DNA of 64,000 nt from Streptomyces sp. NRRL WC-3626 (GTDB taxonomy: Bacteria; Actinomycetota; Actinomycetes; Streptomycetales; Streptomycetaceae): positions 310,001 through 374,000 of the forward strand of contig NZ_JOCA01000009.1 of NCBI RefSeq assembly GCF_000718785.1, read 5' to 3'. Below the pieces are notes generated by a model. It had not been told where the DNA came from and searched no databases. It saw only the letters and a program-made list of their open reading frames with translations. The position numbers and the translations under genes are program-made. This document shows positions 49,677-58,212 of this stretch, piece by piece (position 1 is the stretch's first letter; every line of letters starts with the position of its first letter).

Positions 49677-50663
49677 GTGCCCAAGCTTTCCGTGATCGTC
49701 CCGTTCTACAACGTTCGGCAATTCGCCCCCGACACCGTCAGAAGTCTGCGCGCGAACGCCCGGCCGGATTTCGAGTTCGTTCTGGTCGACGACCATTCCG
49801 ACGACGGGACGGCGGCCGTTCTCGAACGGGCCGCCGAGGACCTGTCGGGTGTCGCGCGGGTGCGCCACATCCGCCGTGACAGGAATGGCGGGATCGCCGC
49901 CGCGCGCAACACCGGACTGGACGCCGCGCAGGGCGAGTTCCTGGCGTTCCTGGACGGCGACGACTGGCTCGCCCCCGGATATCTGTCGGAACTGGTGGCC
50001 GCCGCGGAACGGCTGGACTGCGACTTCGTCCGTACCGACCATGTGCGGGTCACCGACCGGGCCAGGACCGTACGGCGGGTCCCGGTCGGTCTGCGCGACG
50101 AGGTGCTGGACCCGCGCGACGCGATCCTGCCCGCGGACCGGACGACATCGGTGGACTATGTGTCCGTCTGGGCCGGCGCCTACCGGCGGCGGCTGCTGGA
50201 GCGGGGGCTGCTGCACTTCACCGAGGGGCTGCACACCGCCGAGGACCGGCCGTGGACGTGGAGACTGCACCGCGAGGCGGAGTCGTTCGCCGTGGTGAAT
50301 CCGCTGGGCGTGTTCTACCGGCGCGGAGTCCCCACCTCGCTCACCCGGATCGGCGACGTCCGCCGGCTGGACTTCATCCGCGCCTTCGACCGGATCGTCG
50401 AGGAGACGGCCGCGGACCGGGACGCCGGCCGGCTGCTGCCCAAGGCGGTACGCCAGTACTGCGCGATCATGGCCCACCATCTCGCCGAGGAGGACAGGTT
50501 CGAGCCGGCCGTGGCGGGACGGCTGCGGACGATGAGCGCGGCGGCGCTCCGCCGGCTGCCGCAGGACCTGCTCACGGAGGTGCTGGAGACCATGGACATG
50601 GACCGTGCCGCCCGGCTGCGGCGGCTGAGGCGCCGCGCCGGCTCGGGGAAGGGGACCGCGTGA
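49677..50663 (+). CDS. Family 2 glycosyltransferase (cassette 1)
   Basis: 328 residues from GTG; a -10-like TAGTGT ends 7 nt upstream, so the mRNA may be leaderless. GT-A fold: LSVIVPFYNVRQFAPDTVRSL, FVLVDDHSDDG, NGGIAAARNTGLDAAQGEFLAFLDGDDW (in parts; DDD/DGDD metal motif), HTAEDRPWTWRLH (ED catalytic region). A ~90-residue helical C-terminus follows. Overlaps the polysialyltransferase-like gene by one base; the pair is repeated at 55625-57949. Probably adds a linker or branch sugar to the nonulosonate polymer. Confidence 0.9.
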   Translation: MPKLSVIVPFYNVRQFAPDTVRSLRANARPDFEFVLVDDHSDDGTAAVLERAAEDLSGVARVRHIRRDRNGGIAAARNTGLDAAQGEFLAFLDGDDWLAPGYLSELVAAAERLDCDFVRTDHVRVTDRARTVRRVPVGLRDEVLDPRDAILPADRTTSVDYVSVWAGAYRRRLLERGLLHFTEGLHTAEDRPWTWRLHREAESFAVVNPLGVFYRRGVPTSLTRIGDVRRLDFIRAFDRIVEETAADRDAGRLLPKAVRQYCAIMAHHLAEEDRFEPAVAGRLRTMSAAALRRLPQDLLTEVLETMDMDRAARLRRLRRRAGSGKGTA

Positions 50664-51976
50664 TGGCAGGTACCACTCAGATCTTCTGCGTCTCGTCGCT
50701 GTACGGCGTCGCCACGCTGGCGGCCGCGATCGAGTCGGACTGCTTCGCGGAGGCGGAGCGGCGGGTGCTGCTGGTCTGCGACGTCTCCGCGGTGCCGGAG
50801 GCCGGCCCGGCGCCGGACGCGATACCGGGCTTCGCGCCGCTGCGCGACCACTTCGACGAGGTGCTGTCGTGGAACGAGGCGATCCGTCCGTTCCACCCGG
50901 CGGCGTGGACGCCCCGGGCGGAGGATGTCCCGCTGCTGGAGCGGCATCTGCGGCGGCTGTGGCGGCTCGGGGACGACCGGGTGGAGCTGGTCCTGGAGTC
51001 CCTCGCGGTGCCGCCCGCTCTCGCGATCGCGCAGGTGTTCACGGGGGCACCGGTCCATGTGTACGCGGACGGGGTGCGGAGTTACGGGCCCACCCGCAAG
51101 AAGCTCGATCCGTTGGTGGGGACCCGGGTGCGGCAGGTGCTGCATCCGGACCTGGTGCCGGGCCTGACGCCGTTGGTGCTGCGTGAGTTCGATGTGCCGG
51201 TGCGGGTGGTGGCGGCCGATGCCTTCCGGCGGGCGGTCGGGGAACTGGCGGAAGCGGGGCCGGAGTTGCCCTCGCCCGGCGCCGACTCGGCGTTGCTGCT
51301 GGGGCAGTGCCTGTCGGCGCAGGGGGTCCTCTCCTTCGGGGAGGAGGAGGACCTGTATGTGCGCATGCTGCGGGAGGCCGTCGAGCGGGGGCACCGTACG
51401 GTCGTCTTCAAGCCGCATCCCGCCGCGCCGGTCCGGCACAGCCGTGCTCTGACGGGGGAGGCGGAGCGGCTGGGAGTGTCGTTCCGTGTGCTCGATGTGC
51501 CCGTGCCGGCCGAGGTGCTGTACGAGCGGTGGCGGCCGGGGGTGGTCGTCGGGTGCTTCTCCACCGGGTTGTTCACCGCTTCCGCGCTGTACGAGTTGCC
51601 CGTCGCCTGTGTCGGGACCGGGCGGGTGCTGGAGCGGTTGACGCCCTATCAGCACGGTGACCGGGTGCCGGCCGTGCTGGCGGAGGCGGTGCTGTCGGGG
51701 GCGGGGGGTGTCGCGGGGGATGAGCTGGACGAACTGGTCGGGGCGCTGGGGTTCACCATGCAGCCGCAGATTCTGCCGCGGCTGCGTCCGGTTGCCGAGC
51801 GGTATCTCGGGCGGCACTTCGGGGTGGGTACGCGGCACTGGTTCCGGCGGAAGCGGCTGACGTCGCTGGGGTTGCCGGGGGGTATCCCGAAGCGGCTGGC
51901 GTTTCTGCCGCGCAACGCCACGGCGCGGCGGGTGGTGCGGCGGGCGCGGGCGCTGCGGAAGGTGGTGCGGGGGTGA
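50663..51976 (+). CDS. Alpha-2,8-polysialyltransferase family protein (cassette 1)
   Basis: 437 residues from ATG (TGATG overlap). N-terminal TQIFCVSSLYGVATLAAAIES and VLSWNEAIRPFHPAAW; mid-region VHVYADGVRSYGPTRKKLDP. The C-terminal GT-B half has the HP motif in VVFKPHPAAP and GCFSTGLFTASALYELPVACVG, the hallmark of bacterial polysialyltransferases and related poly-ulosonate transferases. A basic tail (RRVVRRARALRKVVRG) suggests membrane association. Likely polymerises CMP-activated nonulosonic acid at the cytosolic face. Confidence 0.88.
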   Translation: MAGTTQIFCVSSLYGVATLAAAIESDCFAEAERRVLLVCDVSAVPEAGPAPDAIPGFAPLRDHFDEVLSWNEAIRPFHPAAWTPRAEDVPLLERHLRRLWRLGDDRVELVLESLAVPPALAIAQVFTGAPVHVYADGVRSYGPTRKKLDPLVGTRVRQVLHPDLVPGLTPLVLREFDVPVRVVAADAFRRAVGELAEAGPELPSPGADSALLLGQCLSAQGVLSFGEEEDLYVRMLREAVERGHRTVVFKPHPAAPVRHSRALTGEAERLGVSFRVLDVPVPAEVLYERWRPGVVVGCFSTGLFTASALYELPVACVGTGRVLERLTPYQHGDRVPAVLAEAVLSGAGGVAGDELDELVGALGFTMQPQILPRLRPVAERYLGRHFGVGTRHWFRRKRLTSLGLPGGIPKRLAFLPRNATARRVVRRARALRKVVRG

Positions 51977-52016
51977 GGGGGTTTCTCGCCCCGGGAGTTC
52001 TCGCCCCGGGGTTTTT

Positions 52017-52093
52017 CGCCCCCGCCGCCCCTTCCCGTTCCCGACCCCGGGGCTCCGCCCCGGACCCCGCTCCTCAAACGCCGGAGGGGCTGA
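52017..52093. repeat. Streptomyces intergenic repeat element, copy C
   Basis: Third copy of the element at 31182 and 42951. Preceded by two short ttctcgccccggg(a/g) repeats (51983-52016). It fills the 229-bp gap between cassette 1 and the GT29-like gene. Confidence 0.8.
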
Positions 52094-52205
52094 TTACTCG
52101 CATACGGACCGGGCAGCCCACTGTTCACCCCCCGTACACCCCGACGCCACCGGCCGACCGCCGCGCTGCGGCACGCTCGGCCTCCGATCGGAGGACGGTG
52201 GAAGC

Positions 52206-53402
52206 ATGACGAACCCCCTGGCGGGATTGTTCACGGCACGGCAGAAGGAGTCCGCCAGACGGGACCTGTACGCCCGGGGCGTCCTCCTGTGCGGCGAGTA
52301 CCTCGCCGCACACGACAGCCGCCTCACCCAGGCGATCGGCACCCTCACCACCGCGCTCGACACCCCGGCCGCCGACCCCTTCGACGCCCTCCTCAAGGTC
52401 GGCGAACGTGCCCTCGAGACGGGCGAGCACACCCTCGCCCTCGGCATCGCCGAGACCTCGACGGAGATACGGCAGCGCTCCAAGGGCGCCTGGCGCCTGC
52501 GCGCAAGGGCCCTGGACGGCCTCGGCCGCGACGACGAGGCCATGGAGTCCTACGAACGCCACCTCACCCTCCTGGGCGACGGCGAGCCCGCCGACGAGGT
52601 GACCCGCGGGATCGACACCCTGCGCCGCCGCCGCGCCTGTCTGGCGGAGGCCTCCACCCTGTTCCCCGGCAACGGCACCCCGGTCACGGCACCGGAGTTC
52701 GCCGCCCACGTGCGGGCACGCGTGGCCGAACACGGCCCCGCCGACCCCGCCGTACGCCGCCTGCTGCGGCTGTACGCCACCCACCGCCGCCTGGTCGAAC
52801 GCTCCGGCATGCCCGACCCCCTGCTCGGCGGGACCACCCCGATCGGCGTCGGCGGCCTGCGCGCCCTGCTCACCGGGCGCACGGTGTGCCTGGTGTCGAA
52901 CGCCGCCGAGGTCGCCGGCAGCGGCCTCGGCGCCGAGATCGACGGCTACGACCTGGTCGTACGCTGCGACACCTTCCGTATCAACAAGGGCGGCACCGGC
53001 GAACGCACCGACCTGCACGCCGTCTCACTGCGCGGCACCACCCCGTGGGACGGGCCCGCGTGGACACAACCGGCCGGTGTCCGGCTGGTGTTCGGCGACC
53101 CGGCCGGGGCGTGGCGGCGTGCCGCACGGCAGCGGCTCACCGCCGGGGCGCAGGAGCACACCGGCGACGCGTCCCTGCGCCGGCCGCTGTCCGACCCGGC
53201 ACTGCTCGGCGAGGACCGGTGGGGCACGAAGGCCGGTACCGCGTTCACCGTGCTGCGACTGCTGGACTTCCTGGACGTCAGCCCCCGCCTGGACCTCATC
53301 GGCTTCGACAAGCCCGGCCGGCTGCGGCCGGAGGAGGCCAAGTGGGTCATGGACCGCGCGACGCACGTCGACGACAGCAAGATGAGGATCGCCCTCCGAT
53401 GA
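52206..53402 (+). CDS. GT29-like (eukaryotic-type) sialyltransferase with helical N-terminal domain
   Basis: 398 residues from ATG. Residues ~1-140 form TPR-like helices (ALETGEHTLALGIAETSTEI, DGLGRDDEAMESYERHL). From ~218 the sequence matches the GT29 sialylmotif pattern: VCLVSNAAEVAGSGLGAEID, then YDLVVRCDTFRINKGG. Later come RWGTKAGTAFTVLRLLDFL and a C-terminal KWVMDRATHVDDSKMR with the His expected near the end. GT29 enzymes use CMP-sialic acid and are mainly eukaryotic; the locus supplies a CMP-nonulosonate. It overlaps the next gene by 4 bp. Confidence 0.75.
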   Translation: MTNPLAGLFTARQKESARRDLYARGVLLCGEYLAAHDSRLTQAIGTLTTALDTPAADPFDALLKVGERALETGEHTLALGIAETSTEIRQRSKGAWRLRARALDGLGRDDEAMESYERHLTLLGDGEPADEVTRGIDTLRRRRACLAEASTLFPGNGTPVTAPEFAAHVRARVAEHGPADPAVRRLLRLYATHRRLVERSGMPDPLLGGTTPIGVGGLRALLTGRTVCLVSNAAEVAGSGLGAEIDGYDLVVRCDTFRINKGGTGERTDLHAVSLRGTTPWDGPAWTQPAGVRLVFGDPAGAWRRAARQRLTAGAQEHTGDASLRRPLSDPALLGEDRWGTKAGTAFTVLRLLDFLDVSPRLDLIGFDKPGRLRPEEAKWVMDRATHVDDSKMRIALR

Positions 53403-55579
53403 CCCCCACCGCCCCCTCCTCCGCCGACGACCGGAGCACCGTCACCGGCAGACGCCGGATCGCCTTCGCCGTCCACACGGACACCGCCGGGCTGCCCGCC
53501 CTGCCCACGCTGCTGCGCAGCCTCGCGCTCACCAACCCGGGGGTGTGCGAGGACTTCGTGGTGCTGCACCCGGGGCTGCCGGACTCGTCGTTCGACGGGC
53601 TGCGCCGGCTGCATCCGCGTGTGGTGACGCGCCGGGCGGACGGCCGCGGGGACGTCTTCCGGCTGGACGGCTACGACACCGTCGTCGCCTTCACCCCGGC
53701 CATGGTCGTCCTCGGCGACATCGGCGCACTGCTGCGGCTGCGGCACGGGGTCGGCGCCGTACGGCAGCTGGTCTGCGACGCGGAGGGACGGGAGCGGCGT
53801 ACGGTGCTCCCGGACGGGCTGCTGGTCGTCCAGCGGGCGGACGCGGACGGGATGTCCGAGGACGTCCTGACGCCGGTCGACGCCCGGTACGACTTCCTCA
53901 CCCGACGCCTCCACGACGACACGCCCGTGCCCGCGCATGTCGCCGTGCTCCACTTCACCGGCCCGTTCGACGAGCACGGGTACGGTCCGGCCGCCGAGGC
54001 CCGCCGCCGTTTCGAGCTGGACGACGAGGAGTTCCGGGCCGCCTACTGCGCCCTGCCGGGTGAGAAGCACCCCGACCTGCTGGCGCATCTCGCACCGCCC
54101 CTGCTCCGGGCCCGCCCCTCCCTGGACCTGGCCCGTACGGTCGCCGACGTGTACCGCAGACAGGGACGTCACGACGAGGCCGTGGACGTGCTCGCCCCTG
54201 TCGTCGGCGACCGGCTGGACGCGCCGCGCTGCCAGGAGACGCTCGGCGTCTGTCTGATGGCGCTGTCGCGCTACGACGAGGCCGAGGCCCGTCTCCTCCT
54301 CGCGACGGCCTCCCCCGATAGCGCCCCGCGCGCCTTCGCCCAGCTCGCCCGCCTCGCCTGGCTGTGCGGCCGGGAGGAGGACGCGCACGCCTACGCCCGT
54401 GACGGGCTGGAGGCCGACCCCACCGACGCCGGCTGCCACGCCTGGTACGTCCGTACCCGCGCGGACGGACCGGAGCCGGAGGCGCTGCCCGCGGCCGAGC
54501 AGCTGGCGCATGTGGCGTTGTTCGCCGAGGGCCAGGAGAACGCGGGCGACAAGGTGCTGCCCGAGGCCGTCCGCACGTGCTTCGGCCCCGACACCGGGCC
54601 GCGCCACTGGTACCGGCAGCCGGTGCACCGGCTGGTCGACGAGGCCGCGCTGGAGGAGCTGAACGCGCGGCGCGGGGTGGTCGTGGGCGGCGGCGGGCTC
54701 TTCCTGCCGGACACCTCCCCCAACGGCAACAGCCACTGGCAGTGGAACGTCCCCGACGGCCTGCTGTCCCGGCTGACCGCCCCGCTGGCCGTGTTCGCCG
54801 TCGGCTACAACGTGTTCGACGGTCAGCTCTACCGCCGGAGCCGGTTCGCGGAGAGCCTGCGCGTCCTGGTCGAGCGGTCGGCGTTCTTCGGGCTGCGCAA
54901 CCACGGTTCGATCGAACGGGTCCGCGAACTGCTCCCCGCCCCACTGCGTGACCGTGTCCGCTACCAGCCCTGTCCGACCACGGTGTGGCGCCACCTCGTC
55001 CCCGGCCCGCTCGACCCGGTGGAGCGGGACGACACCGTCCTGGTGAACTGTGCCTACGACCGCGCCGGCCTGCGCTTCGGCCACGACTACGGCCATTTCC
55101 TCGCCCAGACGGCCCTCGCCCTGAAGGGCCTGCGGGAGCGGGCCGACGTCCGGTACGCGGCCCATATGCCGGCCGATGAGAAGTTCGTGCACGACCTGCG
55201 GCGGGAGCACGGCGTCGCGCTGCCCGTGGAGCAGCTGTACGACATGACGAACGACGGGATCCGGGAGCTGTACGGCCGGTCGCGGCTGGTGATCGGGATG
55301 CGCGGGCACGCGGGGATGATCCCGTTCGGCTGCGGCACGCCGATCCTCAGTCTCGTCTCCCATCCGAAGCTCGCCTACTTCCTGTCCGACATCGGACGGG
55401 AGGAGTGGGGGCTGTCCGTGCACGACCGGGAGCTCGGTCCCCGGCTCCTGGAGCGGGCGACGGCCGTCCTGGACGACCACGCGGCCGCCGTGGCGGACGT
55501 GCACGGCGCGCAGAAGCTCCTGTGGGAGACCACACGGTCGAACCTCGACGAACTCGGGAAGACATTCGGCCGGACCTGA
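53399..55579 (+). CDS. GT8-like / TPR / polysaccharide pyruvyltransferase fusion
   Basis: 726 residues from ATG (ATGA overlap). Three parts are visible. Residues ~20-210: a GT8/glycogenin-like nucleotide-sugar domain (IAFAVHTDTAGLPALPTLL, AVVFT-type strand VVAFTPAMVVLGDIGAL, but without a clear DxD). Residues ~230-350: TPR helices (DVYRRQGRHDEAVDVLAP, LSRYDEAEARLLLATA). Residues ~370-715: polysaccharide pyruvyl transferase domain (AEGQENAGDKVLPEAV, VVGGGGLFLPDTSPNGN, IGMRGHAGMIPFGCGTPILSLV). Suggests pyruvate ketals on the polymer, coupled to a glycosyl transfer step. Such a three-part protein is uncommon. Confidence 0.8.
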   Translation: MTPTAPSSADDRSTVTGRRRIAFAVHTDTAGLPALPTLLRSLALTNPGVCEDFVVLHPGLPDSSFDGLRRLHPRVVTRRADGRGDVFRLDGYDTVVAFTPAMVVLGDIGALLRLRHGVGAVRQLVCDAEGRERRTVLPDGLLVVQRADADGMSEDVLTPVDARYDFLTRRLHDDTPVPAHVAVLHFTGPFDEHGYGPAAEARRRFELDDEEFRAAYCALPGEKHPDLLAHLAPPLLRARPSLDLARTVADVYRRQGRHDEAVDVLAPVVGDRLDAPRCQETLGVCLMALSRYDEAEARLLLATASPDSAPRAFAQLARLAWLCGREEDAHAYARDGLEADPTDAGCHAWYVRTRADGPEPEALPAAEQLAHVALFAEGQENAGDKVLPEAVRTCFGPDTGPRHWYRQPVHRLVDEAALEELNARRGVVVGGGGLFLPDTSPNGNSHWQWNVPDGLLSRLTAPLAVFAVGYNVFDGQLYRRSRFAESLRVLVERSAFFGLRNHGSIERVRELLPAPLRDRVRYQPCPTTVWRHLVPGPLDPVERDDTVLVNCAYDRAGLRFGHDYGHFLAQTALALKGLRERADVRYAAHMPADEKFVHDLRREHGVALPVEQLYDMTNDGIRELYGRSRLVIGMRGHAGMIPFGCGTPILSLVSHPKLAYFLSDIGREEWGLSVHDRELGPRLLERATAVLDDHAAAVADVHGAQKLLWETTRSNLDELGKTFGRT

Positions 55580-55624
55580 GCCCCTCGCACCAACGCCGCC
55601 TCGAGCCCCGAAAGAGAGATCCAC

Positions 55625-56590
55625 GTGCCGAAACTGTCCGTCGTCGTCCCGATGCACAATGTGGAGGTGTTCGCCGAGAGCACGCTGCGCAGTCTCGCCG
55701 CCAACGCGCATCCGGACTTCGAGTTCCTGCTCGTCGACGACTGCTCCACGGACGCCACGCCCTGGGTGATCGACCGCTGGGCGGAGAAGCTCCCGGGCGC
55801 GCGCGTGATCCGGCACGAGACGAACAAGGGGATCGCGCAGGCCCGCAACAGCGGTATCGACGCGGCGGAGGGCGACCTCGTCACGTTCCTCGACGGCGAC
55901 GACTGGTACGGGCCGCGTCATCTCGCGGGCATGGTGCGGGCGATGGAGGAGCTGGGCTGCGACTTCGCCCGCACCGACCACGTCCAGGCGACCGGTACCG
56001 AGCGGGTGATCCGGCGGCCCCCGGCACGGGTGCGCAACGCGGTGATGGACCCGCGGGACGGGATCGCGCCCGCCGACATGGAGACGATGGTCGACTACCC
56101 CTTCGTCTGGGCCGGGATCTACCGCCGGCACCTCTTCGACGACGGCGGGATGCGTTTCGCGACGGAACTGCGCACGGCCGAGGACCGGTTGTGGATCTGG
56201 CGGCTGCATCTGAAGGCCCGTACGTACGCCTCCCTGGGGCTGCACGGGGTGTTCTACCGGCGGGGCGTGGCGACCTCGCTCACCCAGATCAAGGACGACC
56301 GCCAGCTGGACTTCATCCCGGCGTACGACGCGCTGCTGCGGGACGTCCGGGAGGACCGGGAGGCGGACCGTTTCCTCCTCAAGGCCGTCCGGACGTACTG
56401 CGCCATGATCGCGTTCCATATCGGCAAGGCGGACGCGTACGAGCCGGCCGCGGCCCAGCGGCTGCGGCGCGAGACGCGGGCCGCACTCCAGCGGATGCCG
56501 GAGCAGGCGCTGGAGGAGACCCTCAGGACCATCGACAGCACACGGAGCAGGTTGCTCAGCCGCCTGCGTGACGGGCGGAAGGCTGCCTGA
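55625..56590 (+). CDS. Family 2 glycosyltransferase (cassette 2)
   Basis: 321 residues from GTG with GAAAGAGAG upstream. Parallel to the cassette 1 enzyme: LSVVVPMHNVEVFAESTLRSL, FLLVDDCSTDA, GIAQARNSGIDAAEGDLVTF followed by LDGDDW, RTAEDRLWIWRLH, GVFYRRGVATSLTQI. Helical C-terminus ends RLRDGRKAA. Three bases separate it from the following polysialyltransferase-like gene. Clear paralogue of 49677-50663, so the two cassettes may build different linkages or lengths of the polymer. Confidence 0.9.
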   Translation: MPKLSVVVPMHNVEVFAESTLRSLAANAHPDFEFLLVDDCSTDATPWVIDRWAEKLPGARVIRHETNKGIAQARNSGIDAAEGDLVTFLDGDDWYGPRHLAGMVRAMEELGCDFARTDHVQATGTERVIRRPPARVRNAVMDPRDGIAPADMETMVDYPFVWAGIYRRHLFDDGGMRFATELRTAEDRLWIWRLHLKARTYASLGLHGVFYRRGVATSLTQIKDDRQLDFIPAYDALLRDVREDREADRFLLKAVRTYCAMIAFHIGKADAYEPAAAQRLRRETRAALQRMPEQALEETLRTIDSTRSRLLSRLRDGRKAA

Positions 56591-56593
56591 TCC

Positions 56594-57949
56594 ATGCCCC
56601 ACACGACCCAGATCTTCCAGGTCTCGACGCTCTACGGAGCGGCCACCCTCGCCGCGGCGCTGGACGCGGGCCTGTACGGACCGCGCGGCGGGGCCCGGCG
56701 CGTGCTGCTGGTCTCCAACAACGCGGCGATCCCGGAGACCGCGCTGCGCGTCGACGAGATGTACGGCTACGGTCCGATCGCCGCCCGCTTCGACTCGGTG
56801 GTCAGCTGGAACGAGGCGATCAGCCCCTACCACCCGAGCACCTGGGGTCCGCGCGGGCACGACACGGTGCTGTGGCAGCGGGCGTTCCGGCTGCGGTGGG
56901 ACATCGACGAGCGGGACATGATCGAGCTCGCCGTGGAGTCGATCCAGGCCAACCCGGCCCGTGCGCTGGCGGCGATCTTCTCCGAGGCCGCCGTCGACGT
57001 GTACGCCGACGGGCTGATGAGCTACGGCCCGACGCGGGAGAAGCTGCCGCTGACCATCGCGCGCCGTGTCCGCCGGCTGCTGCACCTCGATCTGATCCCC
57101 GGTCTGACACCGCTGCTGCTGTCGGAGTACGGCGTCGAGCCCGGGATCGTGCCGGACGAGGCGTTCCGCGGTGTGCTCGACGAGATCTCCCGGGAGGCGG
57201 CGGACGATCCGCGGCTGGCGCCGGTCCTGGAGGAGGCGCCGACGGCCGTGCTCCTCGGCCAGTACCTCGCGGCGATCAACATCCTGAGCGCGCGGGAGGA
57301 GGAGGACCTCCATGTCCGTATGCTCGCCGGGGCGGTGCGGGCCGGGCACCGGTCCATCGTCTTCAAGCCGCATCCGACGGCCCCCGCGGGCTACTCGGCG
57401 GCGCTGAGCAAGGCGGCGGCGGACGCGGGCGTACGGCTGACCGTGCTGGACGCTCCGCTGCTGGCGGAGACGCTGTACGAGCACTGCCGTCCCGAGCTCG
57501 TCGTCGGCTGCTTCTCGACGGCGATGGTGACCGCGTCCGCCTACTACGACGTGCCCGTCGCCCGGGTCGGGACGGCGCTGGTGATGCGGCGGCTCCGGCC
57601 CTACCCGAACAGCAACCGGGTCCCGCTGGCCGTGATCGACCACGTGGTCCCCGACCTGGAGCGCGAGGACACCCCGGCCCTGGTGGGCCGGGCCCCGGAC
57701 ACCCTCTCCCCCCTGATCCGCGCGATCGGCTTCTGCATGCAGCCGAAGACGTACCCGGGGCTCCGCGCGGAGACGACGAGCTGGCTGGAGTCGCACCTCG
57801 CCACCACGCCCGACTACTACTTCCCGGACCTCCGCCTGGCCGAACTCACCCTCCCGGGCAGCACCCCCCGGACCCGGGCGAAGATCCAGGCAGCCCGGGC
57901 AAAGCGGGTAGTAGGCCGAGCCGTCCGCCGAACCACCAAGAGAAAGTGA
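56594..57949 (+). CDS. Alpha-2,8-polysialyltransferase family protein (cassette 2)
   Basis: 451 residues from ATG. Same architecture as the cassette 1 protein: TQIFQVSTLYGAATLAAALDA, VVSWNEAISPYHPSTWGPRG, VDVYADGLMSYGPTREKLP, LLLGQYLAAINILS, SIVFKPHPTAP (HP motif), GCFSTAMVTASAYYDVPVARVG. The C-terminal 25 residues are strongly basic (KIQAARAKRVVGRAVRRTTK). Cytosolic-face polymerase for a CMP-nonulosonate is the likely role. Confidence 0.88.
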   Translation: MPHTTQIFQVSTLYGAATLAAALDAGLYGPRGGARRVLLVSNNAAIPETALRVDEMYGYGPIAARFDSVVSWNEAISPYHPSTWGPRGHDTVLWQRAFRLRWDIDERDMIELAVESIQANPARALAAIFSEAAVDVYADGLMSYGPTREKLPLTIARRVRRLLHLDLIPGLTPLLLSEYGVEPGIVPDEAFRGVLDEISREAADDPRLAPVLEEAPTAVLLGQYLAAINILSAREEEDLHVRMLAGAVRAGHRSIVFKPHPTAPAGYSAALSKAAADAGVRLTVLDAPLLAETLYEHCRPELVVGCFSTAMVTASAYYDVPVARVGTALVMRRLRPYPNSNRVPLAVIDHVVPDLEREDTPALVGRAPDTLSPLIRAIGFCMQPKTYPGLRAETTSWLESHLATTPDYYFPDLRLAELTLPGSTPRTRAKIQAARAKRVVGRAVRRTTKRK

Positions 57950-58008
57950 CCTCCCCTGGCCCGTAGCTGCGGGCAGTCGTGCCGCTGGGGCGGCACGGGT
58001 GGGCGCAG

Positions 58009-58103
58009 CGGCACCCCGCAATCGCCGGGCCGCGCAACACCCCCCGCCCACCCCAGCACACGGCACCCCGCAAACGCCGGGCCGCGCAACACCCCCCGCC
58101 CAC
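58009..58103. repeat. 43-bp direct repeat downstream of cassette 2
   Basis: Two copies (58009-58051, 58061-58103) beginning cggcaccccgca and ending caccccccgcccac, one mismatch (t/a at the 14th base), at a 52-bp period. They lie in the 263-bp gap before the acyltransferase. A preceding hairpin-forming stretch (57961-58008: gtgccgctggggcggcac) suggests a terminator or mobile intergenic element. Confidence 0.8.
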
Positions 58104-58212
58104 ATCCCACCCCGCACGAAACAAACCCCACCCGGCCAACCGAGACGCACCGGCCACACCCCCTCCACCCGCCCGACAACTCCCGTACACCGCACCCCCC
58201 GAAAGTGACGCG

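Noticed and set aside
52946..58195. A very long open frame (~1,750 codons) on the minus strand under the glycosyltransferase genes
   Set aside because: It lies antisense to five genes with clear family motifs. Its translation is low-complexity Arg/Gly/Val/His-rich, as expected from the complementary frame of GC-rich codons. No ribosome-binding site or domain.
57979..58212. N-terminal extension of the acyltransferase upstream to 57979
   Set aside because: The extension would be translated from the 43-bp direct repeats into Pro/Thr/Arg-rich sequence. The membrane protein family starts near RYDIDLMRL, so GTG 58213 is preferred.
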